DNA of 6,554 bases from Micrococcales bacterium (GCA_002728915.1 PBWE01000007.1:15174-21727), one strand, 5' to 3'. Shown: positions 1 to 6,074, counted from the stretch's first letter. A program made the numbers and translations. The notes: generated by a model not told the origin, from the sequence alone.

Positions 1-48
1 TTCAACGGACGAAGGCGCGGCTGAATCACGGCTGTTGCGTGCGCGCTC

Positions 49-612
49 CTACCCCACTTCGTGCAACACCCGCACCGTGGAATCTTCATGGGTGATGCGG
101 AAGGGTTCGAGTTCGTCGTCCCACGGTGTCCCGATAAGTCGATGGATCTCGTCGTTTACGCCCGACACGTCATCGGGCCGCGCTCCCGCGAGAAGGCTGC
201 GCAAGCGATCTTCGTGCACCAGAACGTCACCGTGGGACCCGATCGTGGCGCGAAACAGACCCAGCGTCGGCGTGAACGCATAGCGCTCTCCTTCGACTCC
301 TGCACTCGGGTCTTCGCTGACCTCAAATCGCATCGTGGAGAAGGAGACCAAAGCGCTGGCGATCTTGGCGGCCGTCCCCTGGGGCCCATGCCAGATGATT
401 TCAGCCCGCACACTGCCCGGGGCGATGGGCTGGGAAGCCCAATCCACGTTCACGGCGGTGCCGAAAACCCGAGCCAGAGCCCATTCCAGGTGCGGGGCAA
501 CCGCCGAGGCGCACGAGTGCACGAAAAGCACCCCGTGCGCAGAAAGCTCTTCCGCCCCTGCGCGGGGTGGTGCCTGTCGATCGTCCCGTCGGACGTCGAT
601 TACGACCGTCAT
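49..612 (-). CDS. DUF3145 family protein, function unknown
   Basis: This 187-residue soluble protein matches the actinobacterial DUF3145 family as I remember it. The conserved landmarks are a GVLFVHS segment (residues 27-33) followed by HLEWA (41-45), VDWASQP (56-62), a FEV-x-E-x-PSAG-x-EGERY block (96-111), HGD...EDRLR (128-138) and GTPWDDELEPFR (161-172) near the C-terminus. No signal peptide or membrane segment is visible. The ATG at 612 is supported by GGGAGG at 617-622, 4 nt upstream. It gives about 25 residues before the conserved core, which is longer than I expect, so an internal start is possible. The biochemical role is unknown. From memory, relatives in Streptomyces lie next to type II fatty acid synthase genes, which would be interesting beside a biotin transporter, but I cannot verify that here. 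The gene is divergent from bioY. The family assignment is firm and the function is not. Confidence 0.88.
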   Translation of the reverse strand: MTVVIDVRRDDRQAPPRAGAEELSAHGVLFVHSCASAVAPHLEWALARVFGTAVNVDWASQPIAPGSVRAEIIWHGPQGTAAKIASALVSFSTMRFEVSEDPSAGVEGERYAFTPTLGLFRATIGSHGDVLVHEDRLRSLLAGARPDDVSGVNDEIHRLIGTPWDDELEPFRITHEDSTVRVLHEVG

Positions 613-737
613 GTCGCCTCCCGGGGTCGAGGGTCGCCTTCCCCTGCGTCCTCACTCCGGTACGACAAACCCAAGGATAACCCCACAAGCCCCCTGGGCG
701 GTACAGTTCCCTGCGCGCCACGCTGCAAAGCAGGCTT

Positions 738-760
738 CAAGCGGCTCCACCAGCCGCTTG
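738..760 (+). promoter_or_regulatory. Leader hairpin just upstream of the bioY ribosome site
   Basis: CAAGCGGCT (738-746) and AGCCGCTTG (752-760) form a perfect 9-bp inverted repeat around the 5-nt loop CCACC. The stem ends 2 nt before the Shine-Dalgarno purine run. No U-tract follows, so it is not an intrinsic terminator. CTCC at 745-748 (stem and loop) could instead pair with GGAG of the ribosome site, so a translational switch or an accessibility-keeping stem are both conceivable. No known riboswitch class is recognised. Confidence 0.5.
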
Positions 761-762
761 TC

Positions 763-772
763 AGGAGGAGGA
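763..772 (+). promoter_or_regulatory. Strong ribosome binding site of bioY
   Basis: AGGAGGAGGA lies 4 nt before the ATG at 777, with several overlapping GGAGG registers. It is the strongest ribosome site in the window and fixes the bioY start. Confidence 0.8.
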
Positions 773-776
773 GACC

Positions 777-1352
777 ATGGCCGTTGCCGCCCCAGCCCCC
801 GCTGTTCTCGGTGACTATGTCGCCCGCACCAAGGTGGCCACCGTCGCCCTCGTCCTTGGTGGAGCGGCCTTCGTCGGCATCTCCGCCCAGGTCGTCATCC
901 CGCTGCCCTTCACCCCCGTTCCCCTGACCCTGCAGACTTTCGCGGTACTGCTGGTCGGCGCGGCTTTGGGTACCTGGCGCGGCATTGCGTCCATGGTCGT
1001 CTACGCCGCCGCGGGCACCGCCGGTGTTCCATGGTTCTCGGCCGGATCCTCGGGTTGGGGCGGGGCGAGCTACGGCTACATCCTCGGCTTCATCGTCGCC
1101 GCCGGGATCGTCGGTCGTCTCGCCGAACAGGGAGCGACCCGCACTGCGCTGCGCACCGCCGGTCTCATGGTGATCGGCAATATCGTCATCTACGCCATCG
1201 GGGTGACGTATTTGAAGTTCGCGATTGATGTCACCTGGGCCACGGCACTGAGTTTGGGCATGGTGCCTTTCCTCCTCGGTGACGCGCTCAAGATCGCCCT
1301 CGCCGCAGGTCTCTTCCCGGCTACCTGGCGCCTGGTTCAACGCTTCAGTTAA
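777..1352 (+). CDS. bioY: Biotin transporter BioY (ECF S component)
   Basis: BioY is the membrane-embedded, biotin-binding substrate component of energy-coupling factor transporters. At 191 residues it has the usual family length, and its hydrophobic pattern fits six membrane helices. Diagnostic stretches are IPLPFTPVPLTLQTFAVLL (41-59), which holds the conserved loop between early helices, a GTWRG turn (65-69), the Gly/Ser-rich SAGSSGWGGASYGYILGF segment (88-105) and GDALKIALAA near the C-terminus (168-177), with the Asp and Lys typical of the family. The start is fixed by a very strong ribosome site. The usual partners BioM (ATPase) and BioN (transmembrane coupler) are not in the visible sequence. 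The protein may share a coupling module encoded elsewhere or work alone, as has been reported for some solitary BioY proteins. The next gene begins 7 nt after the stop, so the two are likely co-transcribed. Confidence 0.95.
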   Translation: MAVAAPAPAVLGDYVARTKVATVALVLGGAAFVGISAQVVIPLPFTPVPLTLQTFAVLLVGAALGTWRGIASMVVYAAAGTAGVPWFSAGSSGWGGASYGYILGFIVAAGIVGRLAEQGATRTALRTAGLMVIGNIVIYAIGVTYLKFAIDVTWATALSLGMVPFLLGDALKIALAAGLFPATWRLVQRFS

Positions 1353-1359
1353 GCCTCCC

Positions 1360-1827
1360 ATGTCCACCCTGGCGATCCTGCGCACCTGGTCGGCCCGCCG
1401 CTGGGTAACCGCACTGATCGCCGGCAGTCTTGTCGCGTTGGTGGTGGCACTCCCCACAGCCGTCATCCCCAACCCGATCTTCGGCCGCGACATCGCCGTC
1501 ACCTGGTGGTCGTACCCCGTCGTCATCCTCAGCGGAATCCTGGGGGGCATGCTCATCGCCACCTACGTTCGAGAACCAGGCAACGAGGACATCGATAAGG
1601 CGGCCAAGGTCGGATCTGTCGGCGGACTGCTCGCGTTCTTCGCCGTCGGCTGCCCCGTCTGCAACAAGCTCGTTCTCCTCGCCCTGGGCACGTCCGGAGC
1701 TATCACCTGGTTCGCTCCCTTCCAACCGATCCTCGCCTTCGCCTCGGTGTTGCTGATGGCCTGGGCCCTTCGCATGCGCCTGCGGACCATGGCGTCCTGC
1801 GCTGTATCGGTGTCGACGAAGGCGTAG
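1360..1827 (+). CDS. Small four-helix membrane protein with Cys-x-x-Cys motif, unknown function
   Basis: I do not recognise the family by name. The 155-residue product has four likely membrane segments, at about 16-36, 50-70, 84-110 and 121-137, with a charged loop EPGNEDIDKAAK (72-83) between the second and third. The third segment carries GCPVCNK, placing Cys98 and Cys101 in a CPVC arrangement in or at the membrane. Such a pair suggests thiol redox chemistry or metal binding, but this is inference. The ATG at 1360 is chosen although it has no Shine-Dalgarno, because it lies 7 nt after the bioY stop and could be translated by coupling. A GTG at 1279 in the same frame would add 27 Ser/Arg/Pro-rich residues overlapping bioY by 74 nt, which looks like a frame shadow. 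The peptidase gene follows after 26 nt. Confidence 0.75.
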   Translation: MSTLAILRTWSARRWVTALIAGSLVALVVALPTAVIPNPIFGRDIAVTWWSYPVVILSGILGGMLIATYVREPGNEDIDKAAKVGSVGGLLAFFAVGCPVCNKLVLLALGTSGAITWFAPFQPILAFASVLLMAWALRMRLRTMASCAVSVSTKA

Positions 1828-1857
1828 CAGACCCCAATGAAAAGCAGACCCCGATGA
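1826..1857 (+). repeat. 15-bp imperfect tandem duplication spanning a stop codon and the next start codon
   Basis: AGCAGACCCCAATGA (1826-1840) recurs as AGCAGACCCCGATGA (1843-1857), with 14 of 15 bases identical at a 17-nt period. The first copy starts inside the stop codon of the membrane-protein gene and the second contains the ATG of the peptidase gene. The ATG in the first copy (1837) opens a six-codon frame, MKSRPR, whose TGA (1855-1857) overlaps the peptidase ATG as ATGA. The repeat is plain in the sequence. Any coupling role of the mini-frame is speculation. Confidence 0.75.
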
Positions 1858-2591
1858 GTAGCCCCGACGTCGACCGCTGGATCGTGGCCAGCAGCGGTGG
1901 CTTCGTCGGCACCGGGCTGTGGGGGGTGATGCGCCCAGGGCGCATCTTCACTCGGGCGCTCGAGCTCTCTGGTCGACCGCGGCCTCGCGTACTGTTGGTG
2001 CTCACCGCCTCTGGTGACGATCCGCAGTACCTGGCAGCGATGTACTCCGCGCTCGCCGATACCGACTGCGACGTCGACCATTTGGCGCTGTTCCCCCAAC
2101 CCAACCGCAATGTTGATGAGGCAATCGACGCCGCCGATGTCATCTGGGTGGGCGGTGGCTCGGTTGCGAACCTGCTCGCGTTGTGGCGACTCCACGGAGT
2201 CGACACCGCCATGCATCGGGCCTGGGAATCAGGGACAGTCCTTGGTGGCGTGAGTGCCGGATCCATTTGCTGGCACGTCGGCGGGCCCACCGATTCCTTC
2301 GGGGCTCAACTCGCACCGGTCACCGACGCTCTCGCCCTTGTGCCTTACGGCAACGGTGTTCACTACGACAGCGAGGAGCAGCGCCGACCCCTGCTGCATA
2401 CGCTCGTCGGCAACGGCACACTGCCCGAGTCCTACGCAACCGACGACCGGGTTGCCCTCGTCTACCGCGGCACCCAGCCGGTGGAAGTCGTCTCTGACGT
2501 GCCGGACTCAGACGCCGCGGCTTATCGGGTTGTGCAGCGCAATGGTGAAGCGATCGAAGAACGTCTCCCGCCGGGCCGCCTCGAAACCTGA
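1854..2591 (+). CDS. Peptidase E-like serine hydrolase (peptidase family S51)
   Basis: The 245-residue protein has the class I glutamine-amidotransferase-like fold signature of the S51 family, which includes alpha-aspartyl dipeptidase (PepE) and cyanophycinase. Visible landmarks are a VLLVLTASGDDPQYL strand-loop (46-60), the VGGGSVANLLALWR loop (99-112), and the nucleophile elbow GGVSAGSICW (131-140) with the likely catalytic Ser134. GNGVHYDSE (167-174) follows, with His170 as the likely base, then YATDDRVAL (194-202), where an acidic triad residue is expected. The length is close to E. coli PepE (about 229). No signal peptide is seen, so it is probably cytosolic. PepE relatives cleave Asp-X dipeptides, but the substrate cannot be read from sequence. 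The start lies 26 nt after the upstream gene, lacks a clear Shine-Dalgarno and sits in a local duplication. The stop is 2 nt from the stop of a convergent gene. Confidence 0.87.
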   Translation: MSSPDVDRWIVASSGGFVGTGLWGVMRPGRIFTRALELSGRPRPRVLLVLTASGDDPQYLAAMYSALADTDCDVDHLALFPQPNRNVDEAIDAADVIWVGGGSVANLLALWRLHGVDTAMHRAWESGTVLGGVSAGSICWHVGGPTDSFGAQLAPVTDALALVPYGNGVHYDSEEQRRPLLHTLVGNGTLPESYATDDRVALVYRGTQPVEVVSDVPDSDAAAYRVVQRNGEAIEERLPPGRLET

Positions 2592-2593
2592 CC

Positions 2594-2953
2594 TCAACGA
2601 TGGGGCGTCAACTCGTACGTCGCTGCTCCCGACACGATCGCTGCGATCACTACCGCCGGCCAGGTTCCAGCGATCAAGGCCAACGGGTGCGCCATGGCGA
2701 ACGCGGCCGCGTACACAACGCCGGCGAGTGGAATACGCCATGGCCAGCCCTTCTTGCCCATCAGGATGGCGGCGACAACTCCGAACGCGACAAGGACCAC
2801 ACCGGCGATGAGTCGATCCACACCCGCATCAGCGAGCGCGAACCCGATGATCAACCCGACGGCGGGACACCCCGCGATGACCCATCGTCGTGTGTCCTGT
2901 TGCTCGGCCCACGCTTCGCGCATCGACGCGAACGGGTCGAATCGGGAAGCCAT
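2594..2953 (-). CDS. Small integral membrane protein, unknown function
   Basis: I do not recognise this 119-residue protein. A polar N-terminus with acidic and basic residues (1-23) precedes four hydrophobic stretches at about 24-42, 47-66, 73-88 and 92-113. A basic, aromatic turn, GKKGWPWR (66-73), lies between the second and third. A single Cys29 sits in the first helix. It lies 27 nt downstream of the iolG-like gene on the same strand and may be the last gene of that operon. It could equally be an unrelated gene with its own start, since no Shine-Dalgarno is visible before ATG 2953 or before the in-frame Met11. Sequence composition matches the neighbours. No catalytic motif was found, and a role in transport or in the inositol pathway is not supported beyond position. 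Confidence 0.7.
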   Translation of the reverse strand: MASRFDPFASMREAWAEQQDTRRWVIAGCPAVGLIIGFALADAGVDRLIAGVVLVAFGVVAAILMGKKGWPWRIPLAGVVYAAAFAMAHPLALIAGTWPAVVIAAIVSGAATYELTPHR

Positions 2954-2980
2954 GGCGGGCGTCGGCGTCGTTCTCGGTGA

Positions 2981-3982
2981 TCAGCCGTCGGACAGTGTGA
3001 CGGGAGTCCCCGAACGATAGGACTCCCAGGCCGCGATTCCGATCGCTACCGGTGCACGTCCGTCCTGTCCGCTGACCGGTGACGCGCCGCCCTCGCGTGC
3101 GTACCGCACGAAGGCCTGCCATTCCCCGCGGTAACTGTCGGTGTATCGGTCCAGGAAGAAGTAGGGCAGAACGCTTCCCTGCCGTTCGCTAGCGCTGTAG
3201 ACCACCGCGGCGTTCTTCATGGGATTCTCCGACACCGCCATGCCGGTGGATCCGAGCACCTCCATACGCTGGTCGTAGCCGTAGACAGCTTGTCGGGAGT
3301 TGTCGATCGTGGTGATGCAGCCGTTCGCGTGCGTCAACGTCACGACCGCGGTGTCCAGATCTCCCGCCTCTCCGATGGCCGGATCGATCCGCACGGCGCC
3401 CGTCGCATAGACCTCAGTCACCGGGGATCCGACAGCAAACCGCGCCATATCGAAATCGTGGATCATCATGTCGACGAAGATTCCGCCACTGACCTTGATG
3501 TATTCCATCGGAGGCGGCGCCGGATCCCGACTGGAAATCCGTGCGATGTGCGGATCTCCCACTCGGCCGGACGCCACTGCCTCCTGAACGGTAGCATGGG
3601 TGGGGTCGAATCGACGATTAAAGCCGACCATGAACGCTACGCCGTGTTCACGAACCGCACTCAGAGCCTTGTCAACCTCGCTGATGTCCAAACTGATCGG
3701 CTTCTCGCAAAAGATCGCCTTGCCGGCGGCTGCCGCCCTGGTGATCAGCTCGACGTGCGTGTCAGTACTACTGCAAATGGCCACGGCATCAACGGAGTCG
3801 GATTCCAGAATCTCGTCGATGGACATCACCGGTACGCGCAGCGCATCAGCGATCTGAGCCGCGGCGGCATCGTTGACATCGAACACCGCGGCTACCTCGG
3901 CGCCGTCGGTTTCGTTCGCGATGATGTCTGCATGCATTCGACCGATGCGACCGACACCAAACACACCTATACGCACTGTCAC
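2981..3982 (-). CDS. iolG: Inositol 2-dehydrogenase-like oxidoreductase (Gfo/Idh/MocA family)
   Basis: The enzyme would oxidise myo-inositol (or a related cyclitol) to scyllo-inosose with NAD+, the first step of inositol catabolism, in the cytosol. From GTG 3982 it has 333 residues. The Rossmann motif GVGRIG (9-14) is followed by CEKPISLD (92-99), with catalytic Lys94. The PPPMEYIKVSGGIFVDMMIHDFDMAR stretch gives Asp171 and His175, with the spacing of the Lys/Asp/His triad of Bacillus IolG. YGYDQRMEVLG (234-244) also resembles inositol dehydrogenases. An ATG at 4018 in frame would add 12 residues, but AGGAG at 3988-3992 stands 5 nt before the GTG and supports the shorter form. It follows the transporter ATPase gene by 108 nt and lies downstream of sugar-type ABC genes, which supports a cyclitol or sugar role. 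Scyllo-inositol or another polyol as substrate remains possible. Confidence 0.85.
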   Translation of the reverse strand: MTVRIGVFGVGRIGRMHADIIANETDGAEVAAVFDVNDAAAAQIADALRVPVMSIDEILESDSVDAVAICSSTDTHVELITRAAAAGKAIFCEKPISLDISEVDKALSAVREHGVAFMVGFNRRFDPTHATVQEAVASGRVGDPHIARISSRDPAPPPMEYIKVSGGIFVDMMIHDFDMARFAVGSPVTEVYATGAVRIDPAIGEAGDLDTAVVTLTHANGCITTIDNSRQAVYGYDQRMEVLGSTGMAVSENPMKNAAVVYSASERQGSVLPYFFLDRYTDSYRGEWQAFVRYAREGGASPVSGQDGRAPVAIGIAAWESYRSGTPVTLSDG

Positions 3983-4090
3983 AAGAGCTCCTGATTCACC
4001 GGGGGTTGATGTCCCCATGTTAGTGACGCACGCACAGCGACCTGGGCACCCAAGTCTGCTCGCTTGGGCCGATGACGTACCGGCAGTGAA
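3983..4090 (-). other. 108-nt intergenic gap between ABC ATPase and iolG
   Basis: This is the largest gap between neighbouring genes of the iolG operon apart from the one after the binding-protein gene. It contains the inverted repeat CCCAAG (4049-4054) / CTTGGG (4063-4068) with an 8-nt loop. Its left arm can alternatively pair with TGGG at 4043-4046. Nearer the gene, GGGG (4002-4005) and CCCC (4013-4016) can pair. No T-run follows either stem on the minus strand, so these are not intrinsic terminators. A TAACAT hexamer on the minus strand (4017-4022) could be a -10 for an internal promoter but has no clear -35. Confidence 0.4.
3988..3992 (-). promoter_or_regulatory. Ribosome binding site deciding the iolG start
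   Basis: AGGAG on the minus strand lies 5 nt upstream of GTG 3982 and inside the reading frame of the longer ATG 4018 version. It argues for a GTG start. A second GTG two codons on (3976) would be 11 nt away, which is less favourable. Confidence 0.65.
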
Positions 4091-4888
4091 TCAGCCCTTA
4101 GCGCCGAGCTCGTGCGCGAGGGCGTCGAGCTCTGCCCCACCGGCCATGGCCTTCACGAGCTCTTCTCGCGAAACGTCTTCCTTGGTGTACTCGGCCATCA
4201 TCTGTCCGCGATTGAGCAGATAGAAGTTGTCACCGACGAGATACGCATGGTGTGGGTTATGGGTGATGAACACGACGGACACACCGGCATCGGCGGCATT
4301 TCTGATGTGCTTGAGAACCACGCCGGATTGCTTCACACCGAGGGCACTGGTGGGCTCGTCGAGGATGAGCACGTTCGCGCCGAAGTGCACGGCGCGGGCA
4401 ATCGACACCGCCTGGCGCTCCCCTCCGGACAGGGTTCCCACGGGCTGCTCGGTGTCCCGAATATCGATTCCCATCTCGGCTAGTTCGGCCTTGCACGATT
4501 CCTTGGCAAACTTGGTACGCAGCCCCTTGAACGGCCAAAAGCCGCGGGTGGGCTCGTTGCCGAGGTAGAAGTTCCGCCACACCGCCATCAGGGGCACGGT
4601 CGCGAGATCCTGGAACACGGTGGCGATACCCATATCCAGAGCCTCACGCGGAGAACCGAACGTGGTGGGTTCGCCGTTGACATACATCTGTCCGTCCGAC
4701 GGCGTGTGGACGCCACTGAGGATCTTGATCAGTGTCGACTTTCCGGCACCGTTATCTCCAAGAACACAGGTGACCTGATTCTTCGGCACGCTCATCGACA
4801 CATCCGACAGGGCGATAACGCTGCCGAAGCGCTTCCCGACGTTCTCGAGCGCGAGAGCTGCTGGTTCGTGCGAGGAAGTCTCGGTCAT
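4091..4888 (-). CDS. Sugar/cyclitol ABC transporter ATP-binding protein, single cassette
   Basis: This 265-residue cytosolic ATPase powers the import system formed with the neighbouring permease and binding protein. All nucleotide-binding motifs are present: Walker [10 protein letters not shown] (44-52), Q-loop Gln93 in VFQDLA, signature LSGGERQA (153-160), Walker B LILDEPT (174-180) with catalytic Glu178, and the H-loop His210 in FITHN. The [23 protein letters not shown] stretch is typical of the carbohydrate uptake type 2 group. Unlike RbsA or MglA, with two fused cassettes of about 500 residues, it has one cassette, so the working transporter presumably uses a homodimer. The ATG at 4888 overlaps the permease stop by 4 nt (ATGA), and AAGGAG stands 7 nt upstream. 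The same frame runs open upstream to 5182 without a plausible protein, so that extension is rejected. Confidence 0.93.
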   Translation of the reverse strand: MTETSSHEPAALALENVGKRFGSVIALSDVSMSVPKNQVTCVLGDNGAGKSTLIKILSGVHTPSDGQMYVNGEPTTFGSPREALDMGIATVFQDLATVPLMAVWRNFYLGNEPTRGFWPFKGLRTKFAKESCKAELAEMGIDIRDTEQPVGTLSGGERQAVSIARAVHFGANVLILDEPTSALGVKQSGVVLKHIRNAADAGVSVVFITHNPHHAYLVGDNFYLLNRGQMMAEYTKEDVSREELVKAMAGGAELDALAHELGAKG

Positions 4889-5940
4889 TTTCGAGCTCCT
4901 TGGAATCGACGGCGGATCAAGGAATTCGTGAGAACGGCCACGAAGAGGATCAAGCCGAGGAACAGCCAGGTCCAGTCGGTGTTCCATTGGGCGTAGGCGA
5001 TACCGATGAAGGCCATTCCGATGATGGCCGCACCGATGGTTCCACCGATCGCGGATCCGTAACCTCCGGTCAGCAGGCAGCCGCCGACGACGGCCGCGAT
5101 GATGAAGATGAACTCCTGCGTCACACCCTGACCGGCCTGCATGGATTTCAGGCGCATCAAACTGATGATGCCGACCAGGCACGACGACATGGAGACGTAC
5201 ATGAACAGCATGATCTTGGTGCGGCGCACCGGAACACCGACGTTGCGTGCAGCGTTTGAGTCACCACCGACGGCGAAGATCCAGTTGCCGAATCGCGTGC
5301 GCGTGAGAACCAGGGTGGCAAGGACGGTGAGAACGAGCCACCAGACCACGGCGATGCGGAAGCTGTAGGCCGAGAAGTCGGAAGCGAAGACAGCTTTGGC
5401 GCTCTCGTAGCCGGGTCGAGGGGAGCCATCGGGCAGTTCCGCAATTCCGGCAACGCGGACGGTATCGGTGAGCAACTTGGTTACGCCGAGGTTGATTCCG
5501 CGAAGCGAGAAGAACATGGCCAGCGTCACAATGAAGGAGGGCAACCCCGTCGTGACGACTAACCAGCCGTTCGTGAAACCGATGGCGGCGGCGAACAAGA
5601 ACGTCAGAAAGATGGATGGCCAGACGCCGATGTTGTATTCGGTGATGAGTAAGCCCGCGAATAGACCCGACGAGCCGATCATGACTCCGCTGGAGAGGTC
5701 GAACTCTCCGCCGATCATCAGCAGCGCCACGGCAATGGCGATGATCCCGTATGTCGAGGCGACATCCGTCCATCGAGCTGTGCCGTCGAGGGAGAAGAAC
5801 GTTCCGGTTTGGTCGGCGACCGCGAAGAAGATGTAGACGACCAGGGCACCCATCAGGGCGCCGATCTCCGGTCGACGCATGAGGCGCGTCAAGGGGCTTG
5901 CCTTGCTTACGCGCTCGTCCACTGCTGTTGCTGTCGACAT
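4885..5940 (-). CDS. Sugar/cyclitol ABC transporter permease (RbsC-type, BPD_transp_2)
   Basis: The 351-residue membrane protein is the translocation subunit of a ribose/inositol-type importer. It is hydrophobic throughout, with about eight to ten helices expected. A charged cytosolic N-terminus (1-25) precedes the first helix (about 28-44). The [13 protein letters not shown] segment (77-89) is the counterpart of the GGIDLSVG motif of RbsC-type permeases. [20 protein letters not shown] (223-242) is the cytosolic loop expected to touch the ATPase, and [23 protein letters not shown] (282-304) is the conserved C-terminal Gly-rich helix pair. ATG 5940 is preferred: GAGAGG lies 4 nt upstream (5945-5950). 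A TTG at 5952 would add four residues and overlap that site. The gene overlaps the ATPase start by 4 nt, implying translational coupling. Substrate is inferred from the adjacent iolG-like gene only. Confidence 0.92.
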   Translation of the reverse strand: MSTATAVDERVSKASPLTRLMRRPEIGALMGALVVYIFFAVADQTGTFFSLDGTARWTDVASTYGIIAIAVALLMIGGEFDLSSGVMIGSSGLFAGLLITEYNIGVWPSIFLTFLFAAAIGFTNGWLVVTTGLPSFIVTLAMFFSLRGINLGVTKLLTDTVRVAGIAELPDGSPRPGYESAKAVFASDFSAYSFRIAVVWWLVLTVLATLVLTRTRFGNWIFAVGGDSNAARNVGVPVRRTKIMLFMYVSMSSCLVGIISLMRLKSMQAGQGVTQEFIFIIAAVVGGCLLTGGYGSAIGGTIGAAIIGMAFIGIAYAQWNTDWTWLFLGLILFVAVLTNSLIRRRFQGARK

Positions 5941-6074
5941 CTGCCCTCTCAATCAGTGGTGAGTGCTGGGAAGAACGTACCGGCGCTCGACCTGCCCGTG
6001 GGAGAAACGACGGAAGTCACGCCTAAATGCGGTGGAGGGGTGGAGCCTTGCGGCCCCACCCCTCACCACCGGTT
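5941..6074 (-). other. 134-nt intergenic gap between binding-protein and permease genes
   Basis: The gap follows the binding-protein stop and contains the strong hairpin listed separately, then about 90 nt with the permease ribosome site. No other gene or clear promoter was seen. Confidence 0.5.
6031..6070 (-). promoter_or_regulatory. Intercistronic GNRA-capped stem-loop after the binding-protein gene
   Basis: On the minus strand the transcript reads GAGGGGUGGGGCC-GCAA-GGCUCCACCCCUC (6064 to 6035), folding into a continuous 13-bp stem with one G-U pair and a GCAA tetraloop. GGUG (6070-6067) and CACC (6034-6031) extend it after a 2-nt bulge. The structure begins 4 nt after the TAG stop of the binding-protein gene. 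What follows is CGCATTTAGG rather than a U-run, so a full intrinsic terminator is unlikely. Such hairpins after a binding-protein gene typically protect the upstream message from 3' exonucleases or give partial termination, so that the binding protein is made in excess over the permease. That role is inferred. Confidence 0.7.

Larger units (their letters stand above)
613..776. promoter_or_regulatory. Divergent intergenic region, DUF3145 / bioY
   Basis: These 164 nt separate two divergent start codons and must hold both promoters. Two weak -10-like hexamers can be seen: TACAGT at 702-707 on the plus strand and TATCCT on the minus strand at 674-679. Neither has a convincing -35 partner. I looked for a palindrome of the TGAAC-N-GTTCA kind used by the actinobacterial biotin repressor BioQ and did not see one. 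The distal 40 nt hold a hairpin and the bioY ribosome site, described separately. Confidence 0.4.

Noticed and set aside
1..48. Left edge sequence downstream of the DUF3145 gene
   Set aside because: Only short repeats such as CGGCTG twice were seen; no gene, stem or terminator could be supported.
613..776. BioQ-type biotin repressor operator upstream of bioY
   Set aside because: No TGAAC/GTTCA inverted pair with suitable spacing was found by eye.
61..927. Long open plus-strand frame (288 codons) across the DUF3145 gene and into bioY
   Set aside because: It is antisense to a well-conserved gene, rich in Arg/Pro/Ser, has no ribosome site and resembles no family; open shadow frames are common in high-GC DNA.
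1279..1359. GTG 1279 as start of the CxxC membrane protein
   Set aside because: It would add 27 low-complexity residues overlapping the bioY end by 74 nt, without a ribosome site.
609..1562. 317-codon minus-strand frame opposite bioY and the next gene
   Set aside because: Its Gly/Asp/Arg-rich composition mirrors the membrane-protein codons of the real genes. It shows no domain and covers two confident plus-strand genes.
2636..2648. GATCGC-T-GCGATC palindrome
   Set aside because: It lies inside the coding sequence of the 2594-2953 gene, has no T-run and no partner copies in the window; probably a codon coincidence.
4091..5182. Extended ATPase frame starting at 5182
   Set aside because: The first 98 or so codons are His/Arg-rich and lie over the permease gene. 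The ATG at 4888 has a good ribosome site and fits the family start.
6031..6070. Intrinsic terminator after the binding-protein gene
   Set aside because: The stem is strong, but no U-tract follows on the minus strand, and the permease and ATPase genes continue in the same direction, so a stabiliser or partial attenuator is more likely.
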